Positions 48,756 to 60,364 of a stretch of DNA of 64,000 bases are shown piece by piece. Origin of the DNA: Polyodon spathula (taxonomy: Eukaryota; Chordata; Actinopteri; Acipenseriformes; Polyodontidae). The position numbers and the translations under genes were made by a program. The notes below the pieces were generated by a model. It was not told the DNA's origin, ran no database searches, and saw only the letters and a list, made by a program, of their open reading frames with translations. The stretch is from positions 41,358,664 through 41,422,663 of the forward strand of contig NC_054535.1 of NCBI RefSeq assembly GCF_017654505.1, in the 5' to 3' direction. Numbering within the stretch: position 1 is the first letter of the stretch; the number at the start of each line of letters is the position of its first letter.

Positions 48756-49941
48756 CCTTACTTTAGAAGGAAGACTGAGTTAAGTATCCATGATGACTGT
48801 CTGCTTTGGGGGAGCAGAGTCCTTGTATCACCGTTAGCCAGGGAAAAAGTAATTGAAGAGCTTCATGAAGCACAGCCAGGTATCTCGTGCATGAAGAGCC
48901 TAGCCAGAAGTATGGTTTGGTGGCCTTGCATGGACCAAGCTCTGGAGAAGAAGATAAAAGAGTGCACCACTTGTAGAGCACACGTACTGTGCCTCCACCC
49001 ATACCACTCCATCCGCGGCAGACAGACAGACCGTGGGCAAGACTGCATGTGGATTATACAGGTCCGTTCATGGGGAAGATGCTCCTCATCCTCATCGATG
49101 CCAATTCCAAGTGGATGGATTTCCGTATCATGTCTTCTTCGACTTCACAAGCTACCCTCAACCAGTTAAGGCATACATTTGCAATGCATGGACTGCGGCG
49201 ATGCTAGTGACAGACAATGGTACAGCATTCACTAGTGAAGAGTTCCAGCAGTTCTGCTAGAAAAATGGCATCAAACATCCTGTATCAAATGGAGAGGTGG
49301 AGAGAGCAGTTCAGACAGTGAAGAAGGGGTTAAAGAAGATGAAGGAGGGGACAACTGACATCAAGTTGTCCAGGTTCTTGTTCCACTACAGAATCACACC
49401 CCAAACATCAACAGGATTGTCACCAGTGAAATTACTAATGAACCATAGACTACGCTCAAGCCTAGATTTGCTTGGACCTGAAGCGGGAGGGAGAGTGAGA
49501 GAAGCACAAGCTCAACAGAAGTTTCAGCATGATCAAAAAACAAAAGTGTGGTTATTGTGTGTAGGAGACAAAGTCTATGCAAGTGTCTTTGGAGTAGAAG
49601 ATAAGTGGACGCAAGGAACCATACTGGAGAAATTGGGACCAGTCTCAAACAGAGTGAAGCTCATAGATGGAAGACTGATCCGCTATCACCAAGACTGCTT
49701 AAGAAAGTGCCATGTAGAGGATGTTTCACACAGTGTAAAGGCCAGAGGAGGACTAATTGCAAGGGGAGGAGGGCTACACTGTTGCAAAAGTACACCCCGA
49801 AGCTCAATCAGAGGTTCTACTACTAGACCTACAGCCAGAACCAGCTGTAGCTCTTGCACCAGAGCTGCACTGATCATTAAGGATGCACAGGACTCCTCAG
49901 GGACTGGACCTGTAGCAATATGGGTGTTAAAAACAGTTTAG
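48735..49941 (+). pseudogene. Ty3/gypsy integrase, decayed
   Basis: The zinc-binding N-terminus reads LHEAQPGISCMKSLARSMVW, then CTTC; gypsy integrases normally have HEGHPG here, so the second zinc His is Gln. The catalytic core shows LHVDYTGPF (first Asp), VTDNGTAFTSEEF (second Asp) and GEVERAVQT (Glu), spread over two or three frames with a stop at 49258-49260. The C-terminal region at 49297-49941 keeps LLMNHRLRSSLDLL and a GDKVY barrel-like segment. Confidence 0.85.
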
Positions 49942-49969
49942 TGTTAAAGTAAAAACCACCAGTGAGGGA

Positions 49970-50156
49970 TGTAGTACATTCACAGATCTGTTACGTTTCG
50001 TTAAGTTTAGGGTAAAGTTGTTATTTGTAACATGATCCCTTTAAGAGCTCCAATGGCTGAAGGTGTCATGGTTCATCGGATTGTCATGTCAGTGCTAGGT
50101 ATAGCAGTCAGGCAGACATTCATAGGACCCGTTTCTGGTTAAACAAAGCTGTTACA
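49970..50156 (+). repeat. Probable 3' LTR or LTR remnant of the gypsy element
   Basis: Runs from TGTAGTACATTC to about GCTGTTACA. The start is supported by the purine tract before it; the end is a guess from the TG...CA rule because no second LTR is present for comparison. Confidence 0.45.
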
Positions 50157-51172
50157 TTTACAGCACTGAGTCAGTGTGCAATTAATAAACAGTTTATTAC
50201 AGATTTCATCCACAATTTCATAAACAAGGAAGTAAACAATAAAACAAATAAATAATTCTACGGATAGTTTCAAATACACTTTTGTTTATACTATATTATT
50301 CTTATTCACCCAAAATTAAATGGATTTTTTTAGGCTAATTTTGAATCCACATTATAGTGTTAATACAATTTTCTCCCCCTTAATTCTTTTTCAAGGAGTG
50401 TCATTTTCTTCTCAGCTCCAAAGTTAACGATAAATACTATTTTAAGTTACAGTAAGTTAGTACAAATAAGTATAACAGCGATTGTCCTTTTATGGGCTTT
50501 GACATGATATTACTAAACTTACAGTACATTTAGTTGACTAAGTAAATTGTCTTTATATTTTCTTTTTTTTAAGGGGGCTTGTTGTTACAATGGTCATGTT
50601 GATAGTGCTATTTTTTATTTATTTATTTTTTAAATACTGATGATATTAGCATATGATCTTGCTCTGGGAAGATCTGATTATGAAGTAGTATGCAGAGCAT
50701 CGTATGTATTTATATATTTTTTAATATCTGCACTATATGAACATGCCCTGGTAACTGAAAAAATTATAAAATTAGGAAAATATATACGTAGGTGGTATAC
50801 ACACAGAGATCTCCAAGTGCCAGAGACATGCAATCCTTGCAGCTGTTTTTATATTTTCAACTCCTGAAGGCTTAGTATCATAAATTATTTTCATAATAGT
50901 AGGGAAAAAAAAGATTAAATGAGATGACTCTGCCAATGGGGATTGAAGTAGTAGACACCAGGTACATGTGGGTGCAGAACATATATTAAAACTTTATTGA
51001 TCCTTTGAAGAACACAATCCCGAGGACTCTTTCATCAATGCACAATACCAGGGGCTCCCAGAAGCAGATCTTGCAAGCTACTTTATTATTTAACAGTATT
51101 TGAGATTGTTGATAAGGACTGGAAGGTCAAGTTGTTGAGTACAAATCTGTAGCAGTTTAAAACATTCTATGA
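50157..51172. other. Noncoding, nothing recognised
   Basis: AT-rich DNA with one 75-codon frame that lacks protein character. Confidence 0.5.
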
Positions 51173-51660
51173 ATGATGCTCTCTTCCTCCTTACTCGATT
51201 CTGTCCCCTCTGACCTCTCCTTACCCTCTGTAAACACATTTGAATTCCATGCTATCCAACTAACCTCTCCATGTCAAGTCCTGCTAATTGTACTTTACTT
51301 TCCCCCTGGACCACTCGCTCACTTTTTTGATGAACTCGACTATTTCCTCTCCTCCCTCCCATCCCTGTCTACCCGACTGTCCTGTTGGGTGATTTTCATA
51401 TCCATCTTTCCAACTCTACCCACTCTGCTGGATTCCTTCCTCTCCTTCACTCCTTTTTCTCCCTCTCTCCATCCCCTCCTGGCAGTCAACTGGACCTCAC
51501 CTTCTCCAGGGCCTGTTGTCCCATCACCCTCTCTGTCATCCTACTGGGTCTCTCTGATCACTAACTCGCTAAACTCTGCCCATGTTGTTTCTTTCTCCTC
51601 TGTCCTAATTCTCCTCGAAATTTCTGCTGCCTTTGACACTGTGGTGAGAACTAGCCTATA
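51173..51660 (+). pseudogene. Second LINE fragment (L2/CR1-like endonuclease fused by deletion to RT)
   Basis: 162 codons. LLIVLYFPPGPLAHFFDELD, then LSSLPSLSTRLSCWVIFI, matches the middle of an L2-like endonuclease. The frame ends in LLEISAAFDTVV, the first catalytic block of the reverse transcriptase (normally LLDLSAAFDTVDH). The several hundred residues that should separate these parts are missing, so a deletion joined them without closing the frame. Distinct from the element at 39400. Confidence 0.7.
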
Positions 51661-51832
51661 ACACTGGCTTAAAATGCAACTAATATGGTTTAAAGGCATA
51701 GTGTGGACAGGGCCACAGTTAGTAAAAACTCAACCTGCACTTTCTAAACAGCTCCAATTTCTCCAGAGATAGTGCTGGAGTATCTGGGGGAGTGGCTGTA
51801 TGTTGCTGTATTTCCGTTGTGTGTTGTGGGCT

Positions 51833-52032
51833 TTTTGTATTTGTGTTTTCTGTGTTTGTATTTGTGCTTCTTGCTTTTACTTTTGTGTTTTCTGCTTTTG
51901 TATTTGTGTTTGTTTTTTTTTATTTGTATTTGTGTTTTTGAATTAGCATTTCTGTTGGGGTTTTTTTGCATTTGTTTTTCAATTTGTATTTGCAATTTTT
52001 TATTTGTATTTGTGTTTTTGAATTAATATTTG
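51833..52032. repeat. Degenerate T-rich minisatellite (TTTGTATTTGTGTTTT units)
   Basis: Repeated TTTGTATTTGTGTTT-type units at irregular spacing across 200 bp. The Lys/Asn/Gln-rich frame on the minus strand and the Leu/Cys/Phe-rich frame on the plus strand come from this array. Confidence 0.8.
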
Positions 52033-53601
52033 TGTCTTGCAATTCACGGCTACCGTAGCATACCATATTCAAATATACTGCTAAATCAACAAGAACAAAT
52101 GGGTTTATACCCAAGTGAAATAACTAAGAGCATGAAAATATGCATGATCTCAATCCAAAAATGGAATGTGCAATATTTATTTGCGTTCAAAGCATTGGAC
52201 ATGTAAACTTTGAGCAGAGTAGCAAAAAGTTTTATTGATGGTGTCCCTCGAATTTGATACCTTGGGTAATGGTCAGCTACAAGAGATATAGGATGTTGAA
52301 AACACTGGCAACTGCAGGTCTCAATCATTCTAAAGCTCTGGTACAATTACCAGGCATGATGCTAGATTTGCAGAAACTTATTTATATGACACTTGTACAG
52401 TGCAGTGGCTTTCAAAGTAAAAATGGAACAATCTGACAAGAAGGTTTCGAGAGAAGCCATCAAGACAGGCTCTGTCCATAAAAGGCATATTTACTTACCT
52501 TAAAAAATATATAATTGTCTTAGCTTCCATGAGCTTTAGTGCAGCCCCGTCACTTAGGCTCCCCTAGCCTTGTGCAGGAGTTGTTCTTAAGTTTAGATAA
52601 TAAATAGCCTTGTTCACATTGACCAGTTTAATGCGCAACAAGCCTAGTTACGCTTGATTTGCATGCAATACAGTCGAGATGAACGCCCTGCATTTCACTT
52701 TGCTGTTATCAAATAGTGGTGATATTTTTTTTTACATATTTCATTCATTGAATAACAAGTATTTGAAATAATTCTAAATGGGCCATGTCCCATTTTAATT
52801 TATAATTTTGATGAGCAACAACAACAATAAATACATTAGCTCTTTCAGGTTATTTAACATTGTAGTACGTAGTGAATGCAGATGGAAATCAAATTCCTTT
52901 TAGATATTCAAAGCAATACATCATTGACCTAACAGATGCCAGTATACAGTATGTGTGATCACTTGGATATAAAGAGAAAAACGAGGCAGTGTTAGGGTGC
53001 ACCTTCGGGAGACATTTTGATTAAGAGGAGCAGATGTTAAAGTTGTTCCTCAATCACCAGCACACTGCAGGTGGCTATCCAAAAATAGAACTAAAGGATG
53101 GATGAATACTACAATCCTATAGAGATCGTTTTTTGTAAATTCACAATTTGGAAATTGTTTTTTTTATAGGCAACTTTTTACTGAATTTGGGGTTATTTTT
53201 TAAATACATTTTCAATCAAAATTAGAGCACAAGGATAACAAATATTTATGCACAATAAATAAGAATAAGAAAATCTATCGCTCATTAACTTTTCAGACCC
53301 CGCTTACAATACATCTTGAAAGACTCAAAATTATCTTGAGAGAAGAAATGCACCCTTATGACACGAATTGTATTTTGCGAATACATTTGCTATTTTTAAT
53401 TTAACTTTGTTTATTTTTTATCTTTTTTATTGTACCAAGGCCAATATTAATGTTTCTTTTAATGACATGACCCTATTTATGGTGTCATTTCAAAGAAGCA
53501 GACACATTTTACTTTATTACTGAATTACTGTACTTAGAAAACTCAAATATCTGCACAACCCTAGTTTATATACGGTATAAAGGGCATAGGTTAAATGGCG
53601 G
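52033..53601. other. Noncoding, nothing recognised
   Basis: AT-rich DNA without a nameable repeat or ORF. Confidence 0.5.
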
Positions 53602-54273
53602 TGTGACAGGATAGGTGAGTAACAACATCCCCAGATCAGACAGCTGACAGACACACAAACACGTACTCCGGATGAAAGCGCTGGTGTGTCGTTTTTATTG
53701 AAAACAAAAATAAATAAAAGGCTGTACAAGAACACTACTGCTCATAGAGCTAAAATTAATATTTAAACAACAACAAATCTTGAACACAAATACCCAAACT
53801 AATACTGTGCTGGTCTGCCCAGCATGGGTAGTAATTGCTTTCTTTTCTTTTCTTTTTACTTTTGTTTTTGATTTTCTTTTGGCTCACTCACGTTCCTCCT
53901 TCCAAACACCCACACGACCAGCAAAAGCTGCAGGTTTTAATATGATGACCAATTTAATGACCATCTCCAAATTTGCAATGTGGTTGACAGCAACTCTGCT
54001 AATTAATTTGCTGCTGACCATGCAGTCTCACCACCTTTGCCAGAGCACAGTTAAACCAACAATAATAAACAAAACACTATTTTTTTTAAATCATTAAACA
54101 ACAGCAACACCTATTCCAAAACCAAAACAATACAAAACATTCACACGTGCGAAACAAACACAAAACAACATATTTAGTTTACATGCAGGACTTTGCCCCG
54201 CCCCCTCTAATTACATTCAGGACTTTGCCCCGCTCTCTCTAATTATGTGCAGGGCTTTGCCCAGCCTGCCACA
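53602..54273 (-). mobile_element. Probable solo LTR, minus orientation, with a three-fold internal repeat
   Basis: Read on the minus strand it starts TGTGGCAGGCTGGGCAAAG and ends CCTATCCTGTCACA. Close to the start lie three tandem units of about 29-31 bp containing GGGCAAAGTCCTG or its variant and an AATTAGAG spacer (54184-54262). Flanking 5-bp duplications do not match, so the limits are provisional. Confidence 0.55.
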
Positions 54274-55013
54274 GATAGGTTAATTGATTGCTGTCTGGTA
54301 AGTAAAGTTAAAGGCATTCACTCTTCAGAATAGAAAACATCACTAAAAAGTTAACACAATTATACATACATTGTGAGTATATAAATAAATTGCTCACAGC
54401 TCCTAATCCATAAATAATTATGTATCTAGGAATCACTAATGCAACACACATGCACTAGCAAGAAAGATTGGGATGAGGAGGGAGAGAAGATAAGCTTCTA
54501 TAATTAAGGTTTTATACTCAAAAAGCCTAAAGAAATAATGAACTGTGTTTCTATTACTTTGCATTTAAAGCAAGTACATCCCCAGCCACAGTTGTAAATT
54601 CAAAATTACAGCCTCGGTATAATGAAAACGATACATATTAACAGTATGTACAGAACAGTATAAAAAAAATGCAATGAATAGTTTAATGAACATGGTATAC
54701 TACATGTGGTAATTAAGACCTAAAGGTAAGCAAATTAGACTTTATCAGCATGAAAAAGTATATTAAAATGAGTGATTTACACTGAGTGAAATAACTTGTG
54801 TTTTCAGATATAAAAATGTAAATGTGGCATATGACAAATTAATGTGCAGACAGAAATCTGATACTCTCAATTTATTGCTAAATAATGTTAATGCCAATTT
54901 TCTAAACAATTGTTTAAGTTGTTTTCCACCTATATTCAAAAATGTAAGTTTGACTGTGGCAGGGCAGAAGCTCTGCCTGTAAACAGTGCACAGTTTGTAC
55001 AAATAAAGATCTA
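54274..55013. other. Noncoding, nothing recognised
   Basis: AT-rich DNA with no gene or repeat identified. Confidence 0.5.
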
Positions 55014-55017
55014 TTAT

Positions 55018-55800
55018 TTTGAAGTGGAGGTGGAGATGGAGGTGAAGGGGGAGGGGGAGGTGAAGGTAGAGGAGGTGGAGGTGGAGGGGAAGGTAGAGGA
55101 GGTTGAGGTGAAGGTGAAGGTGGAGGAGGAGGAGTTAGAGGAGGAGGTGAAGTTAGAGGAGGTGGAGGTGAAGGAAGAGGTGAAGGTGAAGGTAGAGGTG
55201 GAGGTGGAGGTGGAGGTGGATGTGAAGGTGGAGGTGAAGGTGAAGAAGGAAGAGGAGGTGAAGGTGAAGGTGGAGGAGGAGGAGGAGCTAAAGGTGGAGG
55301 TAGAGGAGGTGGAGGTTAAGGTGAAGGTGGAGGAGGAAGTGTAGGGGAAGGTGAAGGTGAGGTGGTGGTGAAGGTAGGTGTGGAGGTAGAGGAGGAGGTA
55401 AAGGGGAAGGGGAAGGTGAAGGGGAAGGTATGTGGGAATGGGGGTGAGGGTGGAAGTGGAGGTGAAGGTGAAGGTGGAGGAGGAAGTGTAGGGGAAGGTG
55501 AAGGTGAGGTGGCGGTGAAGGTAAGTGTGGAGGTAGAGGAGGAGGTAAAGGGGAAGGGGAAGGTGAAGGGGAAGGTATGTGGGGGTGGGGGTGAGGGCAA
55601 GGTGGCAGTGAAGGGGATGGTGAGGGTGGAGGTGGAGGTTAAGGGGAAGTGGAATGGGAAGGTGGAAGTGGGGTGAGGGTGAAGTGGTGGTGAAGGGAAT
55701 GGTGAGGGTGGAGATGGAGGGCAAGTGGAAGGGGAAGGTGGAAGCTGGGTGAGAGTGAGAGTGAGGGTTGAGGTGGAGGTGAAGGTGAAGGGGAAGGGTG
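55018..55800. repeat. Long GGTGAA/GGTGGA hexamer-based repeat
   Basis: About 780 bp built almost entirely of GAAGGTGGAGGTG-type units, with no C for long stretches on the + strand. A higher-order unit of roughly 150 bp containing GTAGGGGAAGGTGAAGGTGA is duplicated near 55330-55390 and 55480-55540. The 339-codon minus-strand frame and the Glu/Val-rich plus-strand frames are artefacts of the array. Confidence 0.92.
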
Positions 55801-55805
55801 GTTTT

Positions 55806-56326
55806 GGTGTGTGACTTTTTGTGGCAAGCTGACCTTAGTGGTGATGTCAGACACGAAAGAAACACACACAGCACTGAGAGTGAAATGATGAAATGTGCTT
55901 GCTTGCATGTATTAATAAGTAAAAAGTCTGAAGTCTTAACAATATAAAATGGCACAGTGGCCAAAACAGACAAACAAACACAGTGAACGAACACTAAACA
56001 AATATAGTGCAAGTCCTCTCGCATGAGTAGCATTTGTTATTTTTTTATTATTACAATTACTCTCCTTCTCTCGCCTGTTCTCCACTCATGAACACACACA
56101 ACCCTGAGTGAATGAAATGTGCACCTATATATACAGTTGTTCCAGGATTCAATTACTAAATAATTATTCACTTGAATCCCAATGTGTGAACTAATCTGTG
56201 CAATCCCCATGCTCACATATTATTACATACTTTATCTGCACGTGAAGTGATTGTGCAATCCCTGTGCCCAAATACAACTATATATTTTAACAACACTCAT
56301 GCTAAATATTCCACATTATATCCCTT
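55806..56326 (-). mobile_element. Diverged LTR copy, truncated at the junction with the next copy
   Basis: Shares with 59083-59756 the segments GTGATGTCAGA-like, ATTCACTTGAATCCCA, GTGCTCACATATTA/CATGCTCACATATTATTAC and GCACGTGAAGTG. Its right part stops at TTATATCCC, exactly where the second copy starts TGTCACAAAG. Confidence 0.7.
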
Positions 56327-56567
56327 TGTCACAAAGATGGCTGTAGTGGGTGACGTCAGACCAGAAACAGGAACCAGGAAATAAACAACAGAGAGGTGGA
56401 GTTTGGTGGAGCTGAGCGATTGGTTTCGCTCAGCATTTAATGAATGAACAGAACAGTAAATAAAAAGGTTGTAACAAACAAAAAACACAGGACATGGCAC
56501 TTTTGCCAAATTAAAGAGACAAACAAAATGGACTACAAAGACAAACACGGTGAGCTGATATTTTAAC

Positions 56568-56604
<37 letters not shown>

Positions 56605-56765
56605 ACCCCCGTCTCCAATACCATTCTCCACTCACCTAACACACAATCCTCGTGCCTAAATACAAACATACATTTTAAACACTTGTGTTGCACAGACCCA
56701 TTTATATCCTGTGTATCAATGACTATACACCAACAGTAACACACAACACACAATATATAAACATA
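56327..56765 (-). mobile_element. Second LTR copy of the same family, right end lost
   Basis: Starts TGTCACAAAGATGGC (compare TGTCACAGAGACGGC at 59083) and follows the 59083 LTR through GACAAACACGGTGAGC, the trinucleotide array and CAATCCTCGTGCCTAAATAC. It diverges after about 56762. An ATT array occupies 56570-56601 where the 59083 copy has TAC. Confidence 0.75.
56570..56601. repeat. ATT trinucleotide microsatellite
   Basis: About eleven ATT units inside the LTR copy. Confidence 0.95.
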
Positions 56766-56920
56766 AAATTCACACAATAAAACATTTTATTTTGGTCCCT
56801 GAACCGTGTTTATTCCTGTTTGGTTTGTGTCTTCATTAATAAGCGCATGCTCTCCCTGCATCCTGCCAATAACAATTTGGGCCATGACGCTATCCTGCTA
56901 CAGTAACAGATGGACAAGTG

Positions 56921-57260
56921 TAGGTACAGACAGACACCCCAATATATCCTCAGAATCTGCCACTCTCAATTACTTATGCTATATCATGTTGGGTCTGTTT
57001 CATCAACATTTAATAAGCAGCTTTCCATGTAAATATAAAGGTGAAACAACATTGTACAGACAGACAGGCACCCAGTATGTCCCCGGAATATAATGTTCTC
57101 AATAATTTAGAAATCATTTTAATACCAAGTTTCATCACAGTTGGATATGTTGTTTTCCAGATATATGCACACAATGGAAAGTGGAACATACCGATCGATA
57201 AAAAATGTACAGACAGACTTACACCCTCATATATGCCCAGAATCTAGTATGTATGACCAT
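56921..57260. repeat. Diverged tandem repeat, three units of about 130-155 bp
   Basis: GTACAGACAGAC recurs at about 56924, 57053 and 57207, each time followed by a CACCC and ATCCTCAGAATCT-like segment. The middle part has ACCAAGTTTCATCACAGTTG and CCAGATATATGCACA, which I recall from interspersed repeats in fish. Confidence 0.6.
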
Positions 57261-57320
57261 ATCTACTAGTTCCCTGACTTTATACTTGGTGTTTTTCTGG
57301 ACAAAAATAATGTATGTGAA

Positions 57321-57480
57321 TACAGTGCCCTCTGTTTATAAGAATCACTGATATAAGGATCAACCGCATATAGTGATCAAAGCCACTGGGACAAAATCAT
57401 TCATATACTAACCATGCTAAAATACTCAGCTTGTAAGAATCAAGCAATCCGCTTATAAGAATCATTTTGGGGCAAACTGA
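57321..57480. mobile_element. pogo/Tigger-like transposon end
   Basis: CAGTGCCCTCTGTTTATAAG begins a series of four to five subterminal motifs of the form TTATAAGAATCA (57333, 57350 as variants, 57434, 57451). This is the pattern of pogo-like element ends. The opposite end was not found in the following kilobase. Confidence 0.55.
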
Positions 57481-58868
57481 CTTGATCAAGTGCTATGATG
57501 TGTACGGGCAATAAATCTGTTTTTGAATTTGAGGACAGTGTAAATTATCAGGTTGGAGTCTTGATTTACAGTTTTAAACTGGTGTGACGAAACAACAGCT
57601 AATAAAACAAACAAAATAAACCTCTCTCAGTTGGAGCACTAAGTAAACAATACAGTACTTCATGTGGACAAGGCGAACTCGTTAATCAAAATGCATGTTA
57701 ACGAGATCAAGAAAAATGAATGAAATCACAATTTGCAGTTATGGAACTACTACTAGAGTACAGGGAGGAGGCTCTCCCACCAGCGAGCAGCAGCCAAATG
57801 GAAATAAAAATTACTGGGAATATCTAGTTGTGTATAATTTGTAAACGTCATTTAAAATTGTGCATTTTGTCATGCATTTATTTAGATAACTTCACATATA
57901 CAATGCCGATTTACGATTATCTGGCGTGTGGGTAAAAATTGGACAGTGCGGATTAAAAAAAAATAAAATTAAAAAAATAAAATTAAACCCCATTAGCCAT
58001 TTACCCTCATTTAGGGGGATATTTTGTCACAGCTTACTATATACAACTTTAATGTGCAATCATTTTTTAAAAGAAAAAAATACCGTAAGCCAGCAATGTA
58101 TATTGGTTGGAATTTATTTTCCTATGATGACATCTACTTCTGTATGTATTTTAGTATGTACAATTGTAGGCTATACATACAAACGTTTCAAGTGCCATTG
58201 GTGTTTGTAGTTGTTAGTTATTATACATGTACACCATGTACGTAACACTTCATTATATATTTATTAAGCTTTTAAAATTACGATAGAATCCCCTAGCCCA
58301 ATACACAATTTTTTTATAATATGTAGCCACCGAACACATACAGTATTATAAGACCATTTTATATGCATACAAACAGTGAAGGTGTACATTGTACAGAAAG
58401 TGCGGGGGCAGTGTGACAACATTCCGAAATACGTTTAGGCATTTTCCATGTCAATGATCTCGATTACATTCTTAGTGGATCTGTGTGTGTCCTTGACACT
58501 TGTTCTTTATTCTTGTGTGGATAAGACACTGGTGTTAAAAGCCAATGATGCATTGCAAAGCCACAATCACCTAAGGAAACTTTACTGTAATATCTAATAT
58601 GCCGCTTCCTAAACCAAGATTTCAGTTGTATAATTCAAATAAAATATAAAGTCATATAATGTACGTATGCAGAATTCAAATAGGCTACAGTTGCATTGAT
58701 AATGTGTTGGTGGTAACATTACACTGGGTGCAAATAATGGTATATCATTTTAGCAATAAAACAAACGTTCAGTAAGATTAAAATAAATTAATAAATCTCA
58801 TTCATAACCACAGGTATAGAAAAGGCTCAAATATTTTCATAACTACAAATATTGCATTATCGAGGTAG
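57481..58868. other. Noncoding, nothing recognised
   Basis: AT-rich DNA. Two short frames near 57926-58245 lack a protein signature. Confidence 0.5.
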
Positions 58869-59082
58869 TACAGTGGCTCTCAAAAGTATTCACCCCCCTT
58901 GGACTTTTCCACATTTTATTGTGTTACAACATGGAATCAAAATTGATTTAATCAGGAGTTTTTGCCACTGATCAACACAAAAAAGTCTATAATGTCAAAG
59001 TGAAAAATAAAATCTACAAATTGTTCTAAATTAATTACAAATACAAAACAGAAAATAATTGATTGCATTAGTATTAACCCCC

Positions 59083-59346
59083 TGTCACAGAGACGGCCGA
59101 AGTGGGCGGCGTCAGAACCAGGAAAAGTAATGCAATACACAAAACACAGGACGGATGAAATGAAGTGATGAAGACGCCTGTTGGCGCCGGTTTAATACAA
59201 AATAAAAGGTTTACACAAACACGAAAAACACAGGACACGGCACTCTACGCCAAAATAAATAGACAAACGAAAACAGACTAAACTTAACAAAACGGTGCAC
59301 GGACAGACACTGACAAACACGGTGAGCGGATACTTTCTCCTCTTAT

Positions 59347-59402
<56 letters not shown>

Positions 59403-59756
59403 ATTTCCTCCGTCTCCAATCCCGTTCTCCGCTCACCGAACACCCAACCGCCAGTATGTGACAACGTGCATCTATATATACTATTGTGCTGGGATTCAAT
59501 TACCAGTTAATTATTCACTTGAATCCCAGCACGTGAATTAATAAAGTGCAATTCCCCGTGCTCACATATTACTACATTTTACTTGCACGTGAAGTGCTGT
59601 GCAATCCTCGTGCCTAAATACACATATACATTTTTAAACACTCGTGTTACACAGACCCGTTTATATCCCGTGTACCAATGTCTATACACCAACATTTAAA
59701 CACACCACACGCAACACATAACAGATAATATACACAGGGGCGGGCACTTTGTTACA
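59083..59756 (-). mobile_element. Solo LTR with perfect CCCCC target-site duplication
   Basis: 674 bp from TGTCACAGAGACGG to GGCACTTTGTTACA. CCCCC lies on both sides (59078-59082 and 59757-59761) and removing the LTR plus one copy restores the Tc1-like sequence ATTAACCCCCTTAAGTCAA. On the minus strand it has TATATATAGATGCACG as a TATA region. A TAC array is at about 59345-59401. Confidence 0.92.
59345..59401. repeat. TAC trinucleotide microsatellite
   Basis: About 18 units inside the solo LTR; the poly-Ser, poly-Val and poly-Leu reading frames are artefacts. Confidence 0.96.
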
Positions 59757-59766
59757 CCCCCTTAAG

Positions 59767-60003
59767 TCAATATTTGGTAGAGGCACATTTGGCAGCAATT
59801 ACAGCCATGAGTCCATTTGGATAAGTCTCTACCAGCTTTGTACATCTGGACACTACAATTTTCTTTTCCCAAGTCCCAGGTCTCTTGCAGACTTCAGCAG
59901 GTTTTCCTCCAGGATTTCTTTCTACTTTGTTACATCCATTTTGCTCTCTACCTTCACAAGCTTTCCAGGCCCTGACGCAGAGAAGCATCCATGCCAGCAC
60001 CAT
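59767..60003 (-). pseudogene. Tc1 transposase remnant
   Basis: In the minus-strand frame, a segment reading MVLAWMLLCVRAWKACEGRE is a frameshifted version of the Tc1 region after HGGGS. The frame ends in TKLVETYPNGLMAVIAAKCA followed by STKY, the usual C-terminal end of this Tc1 subfamily. The catalytic DDE blocks are deleted between the two. Confidence 0.7.
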
Positions 60004-60364
60004 GCTTCACGGTAGGGATGGTGTTCTCAGGATGATGTGCAGTATGGTGGACTCCATTCAACTAATTATGTGATTTCTAAAGACAATTGGTTGCACCAGA
60101 GCTTATTTAGGTGCGTCATAGCAAAGGGGGTATATAGAATACTATATAATATAGAATACTTCTGCAATCAATTATTTTCTGTTTTATATTTGTAATTAAT
60201 TTAGAACAATTTGTTGATTTTATTTTTCACTTTGACATTATGGACTTTTTTTGTGAGGATCAGTGGCAAAAACTCCTAATTAAATCCATTTTGATTCCAT
60301 GTTGTAACACAATCAAATGTGGAAAAGTCCAAGGGGGGGGTGAATACTTTTGAGAGCCACTGTA

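Larger units (their letters stand above)
47455..50156 (+). mobile_element. Ty3/gypsy-type LTR retrotransposon, 5'-truncated, pol decayed
   Basis: Pol domains run in order RT, RNase H, integrase, with frameshifts and in-frame stops. There is no gag and no 5' LTR. A purine-rich AGTGAGGGA at 49961-49969 precedes TGTAGTACA, a plausible polypurine tract and 3' LTR start. Domain order RT-RH-IN defines Ty3/gypsy rather than copia. Confidence 0.88.
58871..60362 (-). mobile_element. Tc1-like transposon (internally deleted), split by a solo LTR
   Basis: Inverted ends CAGTGGCTCTCAAAAGTATT with TA duplications at 58869-58870 and 60363-60364. Without the 679-bp insertion and its duplication it is about 813 bp, roughly half of a full Tc1 element. 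A transposase remnant is on the minus strand. Confidence 0.9.

Noticed and set aside
51744..52026. Lys/Asn-rich minus-strand frame and its plus-strand counterpart
   Set aside because: Both reflect the degenerate TTTGTATTTGTG minisatellite.
55014..56033. 339-codon minus-strand frame rich in Thr, Ser, Pro, His and Leu
   Set aside because: It is produced by the GGTGAA-type array and an adjoining LTR. No domain or splice context.
59192..59510. Frames encoding poly-Ser, poly-Val or poly-Leu
   Set aside because: Artefacts of the TAC trinucleotide array in a solo LTR.
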